Notes: a model not told the origin generated them from the sequence alone. A stretch of 64,000 bases of DNA from Aradus depressus (GCA_963662175.1 OY759219.1:26640908-26704907), one strand, 5' to 3'; positions 42,700 to 54,764 are shown, counted from the stretch's first letter. Made by a program: numbers and translations.

Positions 42700-43110
42700 A
42701 AAAGTTGTCGGTGAATCACCGGCAATGTACTTACCCAGAGCAAATTAATCAATTTATTCAGCCTTCTCCCCTGAAACCCCTTCTCGTTGGGCGATAATGC
42801 TGATATTTGACAGGTTATGTCCTCATTGGATTTTGCCTCCAAATTTTTGCCTCCAGTATTCGGGTTTTTTGAGTTGAGCCCCCCTCTTATCCCTCCCTTT
42901 CCCTCAACCGATTCCACTGAAAATTAGTAAGTGTCGTCCTTATGGTATTTTGAATTCACATATGAAATTTTATATCGATACAATCATTACAACTGCAGTT
43001 ATTAGAGTTTTTGTGTTAATCCTCCCCCCAATCTCCCTCTTTCCTTTTGTCGATTTGGCTAAAAATCAATAGGTATCATTCTTAGGGTTCTATATACACA
43101 TATACCTTTT
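42700..43110 (-). repeat. Family G copy
   Basis: Tail TTGTCGGTGAATCACCGGCA then modules; head missing. Confidence 0.8.
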
Positions 43111-43136
43111 TATACTCATAAGATCTTTTTAAAATC

Positions 43137-43185
43137 GCTTAAGATCGTGGGTTCAAAACCGGCGAAAGAGCGCTCTGGTCAGCCA
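43137..43185 (+). mobile_element. SINE-A fragment with large internal deletion
   Basis: AAGATCGTGGGTTCAAAACC joins directly to GGCGAAAGAGCGCTCTGGTC, head to 3' body. Confidence 0.5.
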
Positions 43186-43310
43186 AAGAAGCCATATGGC
43201 TGGAGAAATAATAATACGATTGTTACACTATCCTCAGACCTTTTAAAAAGCACAATAAACATATGTAATCAACCATGCAACCAATTTATGTATTAATAAA
43301 GTTACCTATA

Positions 43311-43654
43311 GGTTAGGTTAGGTTTTATGACTCATGCCCGGGCTTTAACTACGAGGTCACATCGCCTACTACCAGAGCGCTCTTTCGTCACTCTGGTGGA
43401 CATGAGCCCGACTCTACTGTGGGAGTCCTAAATTTTGCCTACCCTAAATTTTTTATTCATTTAGGGTAGGGGTCTTTAACGAGTACCTGACATCGTACAG
43501 GCTCGGGACCATCGCTTAACGTCCCATCCGAAGGACGGCGTGCTTAAGTTTATTTTACCTCCCAGATAAAATAAACTAAGTGCCTCGGTTGGGCTACGAA
43601 CCCACAACCTTGAGCTCAGAAGTCAAGCACGCATACCACTGAGCTACCGGCGCC
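43311..43654 (-). mobile_element. SINE-A full-length copy
   Basis: GGTTAGGTTAGGTTTTATGA at the tail and GAGCTACCGGCGCC at the head. CCTATA may be a short target duplication. Confidence 0.93.
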
Positions 43655-43749
43655 TATATATGTGCTTTATAAAATTATAATTATTTAAAAATAACTTCTC
43701 AACAATATCTTTTTTAGTTTATTAAAAGAATTATGAAATAAAACATTTT

Positions 43750-44245
43750 TTACTTCCCCATGTATACGATGTATAGGAAAAGTTATGTAATCGATCCAAA
43801 ATTCAAGGTTGAGTATAAACTCTGATTAGGGGGGCCTTGAGGGCTAGAGCATAGAGCTCCCTCCGGAGGCCAGGGATGTTGTAAATATCTAGCTAACGCA
43901 GTTATAACAGACTAATATGCATCATACATGAGGTCAATGAAAAAATAAATAATAAATAAAAAATAAATGAAAATTAATAATAAATAAAAAATAAAGAATA
44001 AATCGACCCAAAATTATATGTGTATCCAATAGTGCCTCCAATATCTCATGGTACATGATGAGAGGGAGGCACCAATCAACAACCCGAATACTGTCGATGT
44101 AATGAATGTATCGATACAAAATTTAGTTTGAGGATTCAGAAGCCCTGTGTAAGTCAAATAATGAGCTTTACCCCAAAGGATTGATTGGTTTTAAAGGTAG
44201 AGCAAAAACGTAGTTGATAAATTCGAGATGGGGAAGTACTATGAT
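43750..44245 (+). repeat. Family G copy with a SINE-B inside
   Basis: Head CCCCATGTATACGATGTATA, module GTCGATGTAATGAATGTATC near 44095, tail GATGGGGAAGTAC at 44228. Confidence 0.75.
43825..43945 (+). mobile_element. SINE-B copy, internally deleted
   Basis: GGCTAGAGC, then CCAGGGATGTTGTAAATA and ATGCATCATACATGAGG. The B box is lost. Confidence 0.65.
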
Positions 44246-45058
44246 GTAAAAAATTTACACACATTAAAATTATTAATATATTAAAAAATCAATTATTATT
44301 ATTCGTATAAAAAAATAAACAGCTACAAAAATGGACTAGTCGCATTTTGTTTTAAAACGAAATGTGAACAACCAATGAATGGAGAACAAAAGACGACGGA
44401 CAGCTGTTTTAAATAGTGAGAAACAGCCTAAGTTGTGTGGTAGGTAGAGATAGAAGTTTTTTTAGGGTTAAGGTGTAGTGAACCAGTCTGAGTCAGAGAA
44501 GACGTAGAGGAAATGTATGAGTAAAAATTATAACATTGGAAGTACGTAGAAGAGAAAAGGCACTTTTTATTTATATGTATATATGCCCAAAATATAAAAG
44601 AATTATAAATAGTGACCACTATAAAACAGAAAAAAGACACTAAAATAGATGTAGAAATTAGTTTGTAAGATTTTTTTATTGTAATTTGATTTTTTTATTT
44701 GTTCCAAATATTTGTACTCTTTTTCTATGCTATTAATTTTCCCTGCGATACCAGTAAGATAATTTATACCTTTGGATTGGATCGAACATTTTTGCAAATT
44801 TAGAAAAACAATATGGCATCTCTTTAGTATCTTTAGAAGAAATGCAATTGAAATAATTATTAATTGATTTTTTTTTTAATAAGTGCATTTTCTTCAAAAT
44901 TGCACATCTTGAACTTTCGATATTTTTTTTGGTCCCTTTTCGGAAATTTAGTAGAAGACCAGCTATAATTTCTATAGGAAATGTAATTTTATTATTTGTT
45001 TATTTATTATTAATTTTATTAATTCAATTATTATTTATATATTTATTATATTTAACAT
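44246..45058 (+). repeat. Long non-coding repeat, copy 2 (uninterrupted)
   Basis: Parallel to 34640-36005 and serves as its empty-site control for the insertion at 35212. Blocks GGACAGCTGTTTTAAATAGT, TTTTCTTCAAAATTGCACAT. Confidence 0.7.
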
Positions 45059-45427
45059 TTTTTACATATTATCACAGTGCATTGCCTGTGACTCACTGAC
45101 GACCTTTACATGTTGGTAGGCGAGACATTAACGGTTGCTTCCACACATTGAGACCGGCTGTTGTTCACAACGTCATAAAAGCCTCCCTACCCTCTCACTT
45201 CTTTAAGAAAAGGCCCCGGGTCTATCTTAAGACGACGGGGGTCAGAGAGGGTGGAAGGTTTTTGCTAAACAGGTGTCTTGGGGGATCGTGGGAACTTGGG
45301 CGGGTGGTAGAGACCTCTTCTAGGCGGGTGGGGGTTCCCCAAGAGCACCTGTTGAAACAGAAATAGAATAAGTTGGAGAAACCTAGAGACGATCTACGAC
45401 CGTTAGGGTCAGAAGAACGGGACAATG
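45059..45427. other. GC-richer stretch, possible LINE debris
   Basis: Overlapping frames on both strands without motifs; it precedes an RT-like box at 45428. Confidence 0.3.
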
Positions 45428-45480
45428 CAGGCCTTCAGTATGCTGATGATGTGCTGATCTGGCATAGGCAGAGATATACG
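45424..45480 (+). pseudogene. Isolated RT YADD box
   Basis: Encodes DNAGLQYADDVLIW, the catalytic box of a LINE RT. The neighbouring sequence is not readable as RT. Confidence 0.5.
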
Positions 45481-45514
45481 TTCCTCCTCATCCGCTAAAA
45501 TTACCATGGACAAC

Positions 45515-45620
45515 CAGCTATACAAGGTATAGGCGAAGTTATAAAATCAGTCAAAAATTCGATACAGAGTTTTCACCGGAATTTCATGATTTCTAACCTA
45601 GATTCCTAATATAAAGAAAA
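45515..45620 (+). repeat. Family G head fragment
   Basis: ACCAGCTATACAAGGTATAG and TTCACCGGAATTTCATGAT. Confidence 0.7.
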
Positions 45621-45624
45621 GAAG

Positions 45625-46508
45625 TAATTGAATCACCGGCAATGTACTTCCCCAGAACGAATTAATCAATTAATTTTTCGCTCCCCCTCCAAAGACCTTT
45701 TGCGCTAATATACAACAGTTGACTTACATAGGGGCTCCTAAATCCTTACACTAAATTTTGTGTTCTTTTTGGGTCGAATTCATTAAATCGGGCGCCGGTA
45801 GCTCAGTGGTATGCGTGTTTGCCTTCTGAGCTCAAGATCATGGGTTCGAAACTCGACCGAGGCCCTTTGTTTATTTTATCTGGGAGGTAAAATAAACTTA
45901 AGCACGCCGTCTTTCGGATGGGACGTTAAGCGAAGGTCCCAAGCCTGTATGATGTCAGGTACTCGTTAAAGACCCCTGCCCTAGGTGAATATAAAATTTA
46001 GGGTAGGCAAAATTTAGGACTCCCACAGTAGAGACGGGCTCATGTCCACCAGAGTGACGAAAGAGCGCTCTGGTAGTAGGCGATATGAGATAAAGCCCGG
46101 GCATGAGTCGTAAAACCTAACCTTCATTAAATCGGCAGTTGTAAGGTGTTTCGATTTGAGCTCGTCCCCTGAATCCCCTCCTACCCTATGTAGGTGTTTT
46201 TTTTGTAGGGTTTTGAATTTAAATTTCATGTTGATACGGCAATTATTGTGGTTTTTCCCCTAAGCCTTCCCCTAATCCCCCCTTCCCTTTGGCCAATTTG
46301 ACTGAAAATCAATAGGTGTCGTCCTTATGTGGTTTTGAATACATGAATAATACATAAATTTCGTGTACATACGTTCATTATATCGGGTGTTGTCGTCTTC
46401 ATACTCACAGATTTTTCCCCCATTTTTGGCATAAAGATGTCGGAAAACATGAAATTCCGGAATTTCTGACCGATTACATACCTTTCTCTATACTTCATAG
46501 AGCTGGGG
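45625..46508 (-). repeat. Family G copy split by a SINE
   Basis: Tail GAATCACCGGCAATGTACTT, modules, SINE at 45792-46122, further modules, head CTATACTTCATAGAGCTGGG. Confidence 0.85.
45792..46122 (+). mobile_element. SINE-A copy with 13-bp TSD, nested in family G
   Basis: TTCATTAAATCGG at 45779-45791 and 46123-46135. The duplicated sequence is itself the family G module motif. Confidence 0.95.
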
Positions 46509-46509
46509 A

Positions 46510-46695
46510 AATAAAAATCAGGTATTTTCCTTATTGACACTCAACATTTTATGCAGAGATATTGTGAAACCCTTAATAAAAAATAAAGAAAAACGTATAT
46601 TTTTTAAAAATTGTCTATTTCACAAAATATATTTAAAATATGGGAGTACTTTCCGTATTGCTACCATCTTCAGCCACGACTTAACAAATACTCTA
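46510..46695 (-). mobile_element. Family P arm with hammerhead-like core
   Basis: Minus strand AGTATTTGTTAAGTCGTGG, CTGAAGATGG, GCAATACGGAAAGTACTCCC. One base change (C to G) breaks the last stem II pair. The other end is TGCAGAGATATTGTGAAAC. Confidence 0.75.
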
Positions 46696-46699
46696 TTTG

Positions 46700-47041
46700 T
46701 AAAAAGTATAACAAAGTCAATAATCTACGTTACCCACTTATTAATGTTAACGTAAAAAAATCAACATCTAAAAAAAATTATTAATATCCACTTTTTTTTT
46801 TAACCCAAGGTTGCTTATTAAAAAACGTATAGTGGTTATTCAAATTTTAAACAACTTACTAACAATTTTATGATACTATTTACACGTTAACAGAATGCAC
46901 TTTTAGAACTGTAAACAAGTTTTAACGAACGAAGGTCAGCGAAAAGAAAAAAAAAACATTATTTTCTTTAATGATATTTACCATCGGTTCATACTATAAG
47001 TAAATCTGATGACACAATGATGTATTTGCAATAAGAGAAAA
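46700..47041. other. AT-rich unassigned stretch
   Basis: Nothing recognised. Confidence 0.3.
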
Positions 47042-47049
47042 TAAAGATA

Positions 47050-47378
47050 GAGGGCACCAGTAGCTCAGTGGTATGCGTGCTTGCCTTCTGAGCTCAAGGT
47101 CATGGGTTCGAAACCCGACCTTATTTTATCTGGAAGGTAAAATAAACTTAAGCACACCGTCCTTCGGATGGGACGTTAAGCGATGGTCCCGAGCCTGTAT
47201 GATGTCAGATACTCGTTAAAGACCCCTATCCTTGGTGGATAAAAATTTAGGGTAGGCAAAATTTAGGACTCCCACAATAGAGTCGGGCTCATGTCCATCA
47301 GAGTGACAAAAGAGCGCTCTGGTAGTAGGCGATATGATCTCGTAGTTAAAGCCCGGGCATGAGTCATAAAACCTAACC
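47050..47378 (+). mobile_element. SINE-A copy with 8-bp TSD
   Basis: TAAAGATA at 47042-47049 and 47379-47386. Short deletion after the B box. Confidence 0.93.
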
Positions 47379-47459
47379 TAAAGATATAATAATAATGAAA
47401 ACTAATAATAATAAGTATAAAAATAAATAAATAAGTAAATTAACAAATAAGTTAAAAAT

Positions 47460-47770
47460 CATCATCATCATCATAGGCGTACAGTCCATCATGAGCCTTG
47501 GCCTCCTCCAGGAAATGTCCCCATGCAGATCTGTCCTGGGCCAGTCTCTACCAGCCCACCGCACCAAACCGTCTTCCGTCTCGTTCCACGGTCTCCAGCC
47601 ATCTTCTTCTGGATCTTCCTCTTCTCCTACTCTCCGGTAGGTTTAAATGGAACATTCACGAGTTTCTTTGGTATGTCCTCGTCAATCCGTCTTACATGTT
47701 CGGCTCAACGGAATCTAGCAACTCTAATCCAGTGCGACAATTTTGGCTCTGTAATAGAGTTCGTACAACT
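47460..47770 (-). pseudogene. RTE-like LINE C-terminal remnant
   Basis: Minus strand shows VRRIDEDIPKKLVNVPF, then frameshifted pieces equivalent to the RRRW...GW/LAQDRS region and LEEAKAHDGLYAYDDDD at the end, followed by a (GAT)n-like tail. Same general group as 22785-23120. Confidence 0.7.
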
Positions 47771-48006
47771 CCTAGTTAAAAATAAGTAAAAATAAATAAA
47801 TAAGTAAAAATAAATTACATAAAATAATAATAAGAAATTGCATAGACCAAATAATGAAATAAAGCTAGATTATAATAAATAAATGATGTCCAAATTAATA
47901 ATGGGAAAATATTTATAGGTGAAAGAAATAAAATAAAATAATAATTTAAATAATGAATACAAAATAATTAGTAGGTGTCTTATTTTAAAATTCGTTGTCT
48001 TTCACA

Positions 48007-48076
48007 TCCCAGATAGAAAAACCTATGGAGGGTTTCGAAACCGCGATCTTGAACTCAGTAAACAAGCACGCATACC
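48007..48076 (-). mobile_element. SINE-A head fragment
   Basis: GGGTTTCGAAACCGCGATCT and AACAAGCACGCATACC only. Confidence 0.65.
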
Positions 48077-48149
48077 TTAAATATTGATATAAACCACTTT
48101 TTTAAAAAACTTCGTTACACAATCCAAAAAAATAATGGCTATTCTCGTT

Positions 48150-48245
48150 TTTAAGATTGTAGGCCTTGAAACGTGAAATTCCGATGAAAATTCGATCTCG
48201 GATTTCCGCACTATTACAATACTTATACTACCAGGTATAATAAAG
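48150..48245 (-). repeat. Family H end
   Basis: GAAACGTGAAATTCCGATGA, TTCGATCTCGGATTTCCGCA, ATACTACCAGGTATAATAA. Confidence 0.65.
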
Positions 48246-48579
48246 TAAAAGAAGGAATGACAAAATAAAGATAAATAGAAAAGAATAAAGTGTTTCTAGG
48301 TTTTCCTTTTTCGTTGCATTTCTTGGTATTCCTTTTATCATTCATGAGAGATTTAACTTTTTTTGCCATATTATCACGTGAACAAAGTTTTCTTAGAAGA
48401 GTTTATCTCAACTTAGAGAGAGTAAGCACTTCTATTTTTGAAAAAAAAAAAAAATTCATTCATTTTGCTGATGGATACAAGGAAATAACCACTGAATCGC
48501 TTGTGATGTACCGTATATCGAGGTTACTTTGTACCTTGAAGTTCATTGTACCAAACTCTGAGAAAGTTAAAGCGCCATT

Positions 48580-49015
48580 TTACTTCCCCAAATATAAGAA
48601 GTATAGGGGAAGTTATGTAATCGGTCAAAAATTTGATGCGAGGTTTTCCAACCTTCAGATTCCAAAAATGAAAAATAATAATGTCTGTTAATCTGTGTGT
48701 ATGTGTCTGAGAACACGATAACTCCCAATAGAATCGATGTATCGACACGAAATTTTATATGTGTATCTTAAAACCTTTAAGGACGACAGCTGTTGATTTT
48801 CAGACAAATCAGCCAAAGGAAAGGGGGATTAGGGGAGAGGCTTAACTCAAAAACCACAATAACTGCCGATGTATTTGATCGAAACACAATTTAGTCGTGA
48901 AATATTGATTATTAGCGCAAACGGTCGACTGGTTTTGGAGGGAGGTTTCGCTCTCGTTAATTGATTAATTCGTTCTGATGAAGTACATTGACGATGATTC
49001 ACTGACGAATTTTTT
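48580..49015 (+). repeat. Family G, compact full-length copy
   Basis: Complete order: head TTACTTCCCCAAATATAAGA with stem partner TATAGGGGAAG, GTGTCTGAGAACACGATAAC, one module, GCGCAAACGGTCGACTGGTT, and tail TTCGTTCTGATGAAGTACAT ending CACTGACGA plus T run. Confidence 0.85.
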
Positions 49016-49139
49016 TAAAATATTTAGTATACCGATCATTATAAGTGCATACAAAAATTCGTACTTGTTAGATTGGCTAGACTGGTAAATTTATCAAAGC
49101 AATAGTGTTCCTAACCCTTGGAAATTTTTTGTTTATTTA

Positions 49140-49309
49140 TAGGTTAGGTTTTATGACTCATGCCCGGGCTTTAACTGCGAGGTCAAATCGCCTACTACTA
49201 GAGCGCTTTTTATTCACTCTGGTGGACTCTACTGTTGGAGTCCTAAATTTTGCCTACCCTAAATTTTTATTCACCTAGGGTAGGGGTCTTTAACGAGTAC
49301 CTGACATCG
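49140..49309 (-). mobile_element. SINE-A copy, 3' part (split)
   Basis: Tail and 3' body up to CCTGACATCG; the remainder lies at 49808-49978 beyond a nested element. Confidence 0.92.
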
Positions 49310-49807
49310 GGAGATGCACGATTCCTCTCCGACCTCCACGATTCCTCTAAGTGCAGTTTTGATTGCGTTTAGCCCATGGCAGGTTTCCTCTCACCTATGA
49401 TCTTGTTTACTTTAACTTGTTTACTTTCCGTCACCAGCCCTTCCTCACCATTCATGCATCCGTCTGGAAACCATCCCTTGCTCAGTGTCCCAGTGTCAAG
49501 GTCAGTGTTCACATTATTATTCATCATTATTTATATAATAAAATTATTTAACCTGAATTGTCCTCATAGCTTAGAAACTAAGGAGAGGGGCAGATATATC
49601 GTCCCGCCGGCGGAACGCCGGCTATTACGCCCCTACAATTTATATTAAGTGTGTGATCTGAACTTTATTATTTACTTATTCCCTACACAACTGAGAGGAA
49701 TCCTGCCATTCGGTTGAGAGCACTCAACTTCGTCCGAGAGGAATCGTGATGTGGGGATTAGACTGTTCCCCCCACTGCTCTTAATTGGAGAGGAATCCGG
49801 CGACGCC
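49310..49807. mobile_element. 498-bp TIR element nested in the SINE, MULE-like TSD
   Basis: CCTGACATCG (10 bp) flanks it at 49300-49309 and 49808-49817. The 21-bp ends (49310-49330 and 49787-49807) are inverted with 16 of 21 matches, sharing GATTCCTCTCC exactly. TSD length of 9-11 bp fits Mutator-like elements. No transposase. A GC palindrome (CCGCCGGCGG) lies near 49605. Confidence 0.8.
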
Positions 49808-49978
49808 CCTGACATCGTACAGGCTCGGGACCATCGCTTAATGTCCCATCCAAAGGACGGCGTGCTCAAGTGTATTTTACCTCTCAGATAAAATAAACTA
49901 AGAGCCTCGGTCGGGTTTCGAACCCACGATCTTGAGCTCAGAAGATAAGCACGCATACCACTGAGCTACCGGCGCCCT
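49808..49978 (-). mobile_element. SINE-A copy, head part (split)
   Basis: Continues 49140-49309 to the head GAGCTACCGGCGCCCTC. Confidence 0.92.
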
Positions 49979-50295
49979 CTGTGTTAATTAAAAATAAATA
50001 AAATCACGAAAAAAGTTGTAGACAAGAGAAATCTATAATAAATTGTGGTATCTAAAGGTAACGAAGCATAGAATCTCAGTAAAGGGCTGTCGGAACAATT
50101 TACTGCAACAAAAGCGTAACATTAGATTTATTCAGAAATCATAAAGAAATATTCCCTCGTTATAGAGGGCATAAAAGACGCCCAACCACGGTTTTGGCAA
50201 TTGTTTTTATAATTTCTGGAAAAATCTAAGGTTAAGTAAGAGCTTGCAGTAAATTGTTCCGACGGTTCTTTTCTCGATTCAGAGAAAAAATAACA
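49979..50295. other. Unassigned stretch
   Basis: A weak inverted pair (GTCGGAACAATTTACTGCA near 50088 and TGCAGTAAATTGTTCCGACG near 50244) marks a possible small fold-back element. Confidence 0.45.
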
Positions 50296-50299
50296 ATAA

Positions 50300-50540
50300 A
50301 AAACTTTCTTACACCAACCATGTTTTTACAGATTACTCTCTCTCTCGTCATCACTCTCAAAACCATTTCATACTTACATTACTGGATATATGAGAGTCAT
50401 GTGTTGGCTTGAGGAGTTTAATTTGTTTCATTGTATATCATTTGAGAGTGATTTTTTTTATAGTAATTCCAATATGTAATAAATTCGAGGGAGGGAGAGT
50501 GTGATCTGTAGAAAAGTGGTTGGTATAAGAAAGTACTTGG
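50300..50540. mobile_element. MITE-1 copy
   Basis: ACTTTCTTACACCAACCATG and GTGGTTGGTATAAGAAAGT ends. Confidence 0.7.
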
Positions 50541-50899
50541 TCACATCACATATATTTTATTGTGTTTTATCAATATATTTGTTATCTATATAATATATAA
50601 TAGATTAAAGAAAGTCTACAATAAAGAGAGAGCCACATAACATTCTAAATTGGCTTAATAGATCATATCAACTTCAATAAAGTCTTATCTCTTGTCCGAG
50701 AGGATCCGACACCAACTTAGGTCATCATATATATTTAGAAATAATTATATATCAAAATATATATTAAATTGAATGTCTGTCCGGGTATCTGAAATTGTAT
50801 TTATGGCACTTGAAGGGTATTTAGGGGCGAAACTACATTTTAGGGGCCCTCAGCTTTTTGTTTGAAGGAGATCCACCCCCACTCCGTTAATTTGTTGAG

Positions 50900-51225
50900 G
50901 AAAACCGGTAATGTACTTCCCCAGAATGAATTAATTTTTAGTTCCCCCTCCAAAACTAGTCGACCGAAATTTTGTGTCGATAGATTAATTACATCCGCTG
51001 TTATTAATGTTTTTAATTTGAGCCCCCTCCCCTGAACATCCCCTTCCTTTCTCCCGATATCACTGAAATTTGACAGGTTATGTCCTAATGGAGTTCTGGC
51101 TTATGTCAATGTCATTAATGAATTTAGTGTATCGAAAAAAATGAAATTCCAGTGAAAAAAACATAAAATTTCTGTCTGATTACATAACTCCCTGTATACT
51201 TGGTATATCTGGGGAAGTATATATG
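50900..51225 (-). repeat. Family G copy
   Basis: AATGTACTTCCCCAGAATGA to TGTATACTTGGTATATCTGG. The last ~160 bp (51119-51281) are nearly identical to 55867-56010. Confidence 0.8.
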
Positions 51226-51281
51226 TATGTGAGTTGGAGCTGGGGGACGTTGCTCCTGTAATCTATTTGCAAACGTTGCCT

Positions 51282-51680
51282 CCTATCTGGTAAAGGTTCT
51301 GTTATCATGGGGACTGATAACAGTTATCTTTATATGAGAGCTATTTCTTGACGCAGCCCTGATAACATTCTCACAAGTGTTGTATGTTTGTGTGGAGGTT
51401 TGTGGCTCTCATAAAACGATACTTACGTACATTTTGAGGAAGTACATATAAAATACAATTATAATGGTCCTTACGCTAAAACAATTAAATTGGTTACGGA
51501 TTTCAACTTTTATCTCTAACGATAAAGTCATTCCGTCACTTCCTTCTGTCCTATTTTACCTAATTCATTACCATGATATTAATTCCTCGGCTAGACGAAG
51601 CATAGAGGAAGTTTAGTAATCGGCTATGTACATACGTACTTCCACTATTATTTTTTCACTCATTTTTATTCTTATGTTTT
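51282..51680. other. Unassigned stretch
   Basis: No feature supported apart from a possible family G head near 51585-51620 (GGCTAGACGAAGCATAGAGG). Confidence 0.35.
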
Positions 51681-51691
51681 CACTCCTACAT

Positions 51692-51922
51692 TTTTTTTTC
51701 TTTTTTTTTTTTTTTTTTTTTTTTTTTGGTTTCATGTACGATGCAATTAGTCATGACTCTTATAATGGTGTTTTACCTAATTATTTACGACATCCATGCC
51801 CCCGGAAGGGAGTATTATCTACGAAATAAAACTTACTCCCGGACCGGATTCGAACCCGCAAACCATGGTGAGACCATGCGACTAAAACCCTACGCTCTAG
51901 CCCGCACGGCTACCATGGCTCC
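51692..51922 (-). mobile_element. SINE-B full-length copy with 11-bp TSD
   Basis: CACTCCTACAT at 51681-51691 and 51923-51933. Poly(T) at the left is the A tail. Head at the right with GGATTCGAACCCGC (B box) and GTAGCCGTGCGGGCTAGAGC on the minus strand. Confidence 0.93.
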
Positions 51923-52088
51923 CACTCCTACATCTTAACTTCTTATTTTTATTCTTATTTTTTTCACTCCTACATCCTAAAGGGGCCTACACCCTAAGAT
52001 CACTCTCCTTAGACTGTCAACACTTCCACAACTCTCCTTTGATTATATAAACAGATGATCCTTTTTAAACAAAATGAGACTAGTCCAT

Positions 52089-52214
52089 TTTTTTTATTTT
52101 TTGGCCTTATGTACGATGCATATTAGCCATGTCATTGTGTTATTTACTAATTATTTACAACATCCATGCGACAAAAGCCCTACGCTCTAGCCCGCACGGC
52201 CACCATGGCTCCCG
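52089..52214 (-). mobile_element. SINE-B copy, B box deleted
   Basis: GGCCTTATGTACGATGCATA at the tail and CGGCCACCATGGCTCCC at the head. Confidence 0.8.
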
Positions 52215-52232
52215 TGGTCCATCTTTGTATAT

Positions 52233-52533
52233 TAGGTTAGGTTTTATGACTCATGCCCGGGCTTTGACTATGAGATCATATCGCCAACTACCAGAGCGCT
52301 CTTTCGTCACTCTGGTGAACATGAGCCCGACTCTATTGCGGGAGTCCTAAATTTTGCCTACCCTAAATTTTTATTCACCTAGGTCAAGGGTCTTTAACGA
52401 GTACCTGAGCTTAACGTCCCATCCGAAGGACGACATGCTTAAGTTTATTTTACCTCCCAGATAAAATAAACTAAAGGCCTCGGCCGGGTTTCGAACCCAC
52501 GATCTTGAGCTTAGAAGGCAAACACGCATACCA
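52233..52533 (-). mobile_element. SINE-A copy, slightly 5'-truncated
   Basis: Tail TTAGGTTAGGTTTTATGACT; stops within the head at AAACACGCATACCA. Confidence 0.9.
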
Positions 52534-52980
52534 CATTTTTTTAAAATTTGCTATCACGATTTCTCGTTCGCGAATTGTTGTTTGAGCACCCATTTTTAAA
52601 ACTGGATGGAACACCCTCGGAGCAAAGCTCTTTACAAGGCTGAGAACTGTTATTATTTGTATTCCAATAAATGGAATTAGAAACAACAAAAACAAACATT
52701 GCATCATTTTCACTGTGAGCTGATTATTTGCAGTTTATTCCAACATTCAAATTCACGTTTTAACAAAATAATAATTATTTATATTCGAATATTATTTTAA
52801 TTAATTTAATGTTTAGTTTAAATGTTATAAAAGTTTCATTGGAAATGTATTACAGTTTATTATTCAAAATCGCTATTTATAAATTAAAAATTGTTTGCAT
52901 CCTTTCGACTGTGAGCCACCGTACTTCTCCAGGACGTTTTCGGCTAACTTCAAAGCCAATCGAGCTTCTGAAGCAAAAAC
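52534..52980. other. Unassigned stretch
   Basis: An 80-codon minus frame (52471-52713) starts in unique sequence with a hydrophobic N-terminus but runs into the SINE; not taken as a gene. Confidence 0.3.
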
Positions 52981-52981
52981 A

Positions 52982-53810
52982 CTAAATTTGGTGTCAATAC
53001 ATTCATTACATCGGCAGTTATTTGGTTTTTCAGTAGAGCCTCTCCTCTGATCCCCCTCCCCTTCGGTTGATTCCGCTAAACATTTATAGGTGTTGACCTT
53101 ATAACGCATTGTATGTACAAATGAAATTGCAAGTCAATTCATTAATTACAACAGTAGTTATTAGAGTTTTGTGTTAAGGAGTGTTCTGGATACACATATA
53201 AAATTTCGTGTCGATCCATTCATTCTATCGGGAGTTATCGTGTTCACTGACGCACACACACATAAATATTTCTTTTAATTTTTAGAATCAGAATATCGGA
53301 AAACATTAAATTTCGTTGAAATTTCTGACCGATTATATTTCTTCCCCTATATTTGTTATGTGTGTCAGTGAACACGATAACTCCCGACAGAACGAATAAA
53401 TCGACATGAAATTTTATATGTGTATCCAAAACCCGCTAAGACCACCTATAGGTTCTCTGTAATGAATGTATCGATACAAATTTCATATGTAAATTCAGAA
53501 CCTCTTAAAGACGACACATGATAATATATAGTTGCGTAAAAAAGCAAATTTCTAAAAAAAAAAAAAAAAAAAGGTTTTAATTTAGTTTTGATTTCAGCAT
53601 TTATCTCGTAAACCTTCAAAAAATCGTGTTTCATATAAAATTATTTATAACATACGAAATTGCAAGTCAATTCATTCATTACAACGGTAGTTATTAGAGT
53701 TTTGTGTTAAGGAGGCTACTAGATACACATATAAAATATCGTGTCGACATAAATATTTTTTTGCATTTTTGGAATCAGGATATCGAAAAACATTAAATTC
53801 CGTACATTTT
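52982..53810. repeat. Family G copies in both orientations
   Basis: Minus modules 52985-53350 (CATTCATTACATCGGCAGTT), a plus piece 53355-53510 (GATAACTCCCGACAG), then minus again to 53810. Confidence 0.65.
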
Positions 53811-53842
53811 AGTACAGTTATACAGTTATATAATAAACATGA

Positions 53843-54142
53843 GAGGGCGCCGGTAGCTCAGTGGTATGCGTGCTTGACTTCTGAGCTCAAGAACGTGGGT
53901 TCGAAACCCGACCGAGGCCCTTAGTTTATTTTATCTGGGAGGTAAAATTAACTTGAGCACGCCGTCCTTCGGATGGGACGTTAAGCGATGGTCACGAGCC
54001 TGTACGATGTCAGGTACTCGTGAAAGACCCCTACCCTAGATGAATAAACATTTAGGGTAGGCAAAATTTAGGACTCCCACAGTAGAGTCGGGCTCATGTC
54101 CACCAGAGTGACGAAAGAGCATGAGTCATAAAACCTAACCTA
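53843..54142 (+). mobile_element. SINE-A copy
   Basis: Intact head and body; a 3' deletion joins GACGAAAGAGC to ATGAGTCATAAAACCTAACC. Confidence 0.93.
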
Positions 54143-54424
54143 ATTATTAATATAGTGTTAATTTTATAACCAAATTGTAGTAATATTTAAGTGTTTGTTA
54201 ATTAGAGTTCATTTTAAATAATTGTTATATTTGTACATATCAAAATAATTTATTTTACTTTTTATTTCATTACAATGTATTTTATGAGGTTATTTGTAAA
54301 CAATTTTATTTTGTGTAATAATAGGCTTCGCCTGTAGAAATAAATAAATAAAATTTAGCACATGCGACATATTAATTTCAAATTCATTGATATAATCGTT
54401 CACACAGAAGACATCATTGAGAAA
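54143..54424. other. AT-rich unassigned stretch
   Basis: Low complexity ending in AAATAAATAAATAAAAT at ~54345, possibly a LINE 3' tail (AATAGGCTTCGCCTGTAGAA precedes it). Confidence 0.4.
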
Positions 54425-54500
54425 ATAATCATCATTGAGAACTCGATCTTGGATTTTCGCACGATTACAATAATTTCTTATACAGAAGGTAGGTAAAACA
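54425..54500 (-). repeat. Family H end
   Basis: GAGAACTCGATCTTGGATTT and TCGCACGATTACAATAATTT. Confidence 0.6.
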
Positions 54501-54764
54501 AAATAAAAAGAAGAGACAGATTAGTCTTCTTGCGAAGTTCAAATGATGAAGTGACACGTGAAGGGATGAAGGTTCAAAGGGAAAAAGACAAAGGGGTTGG
54601 GATAAAGGAAGAGGATTCGAACCGTGAACTATTTGAGTTAATAAAGAGGGGTGGGGTGGGGGAGAGATGAGGGTCACGTGACTGACGCTATCCTCACGAT
54701 ATAGGGGCTTAACTTGAGTACAGTACAATAGCCAATGTATCTGATGAATTGAGATAGCTACAAT

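Noticed and set aside
45148..45425. Overlapping 72- and 67-codon frames as a gene
   Set aside because: Complementary frames in GC-richer DNA with no domain; only the downstream YADD box is recognisable.
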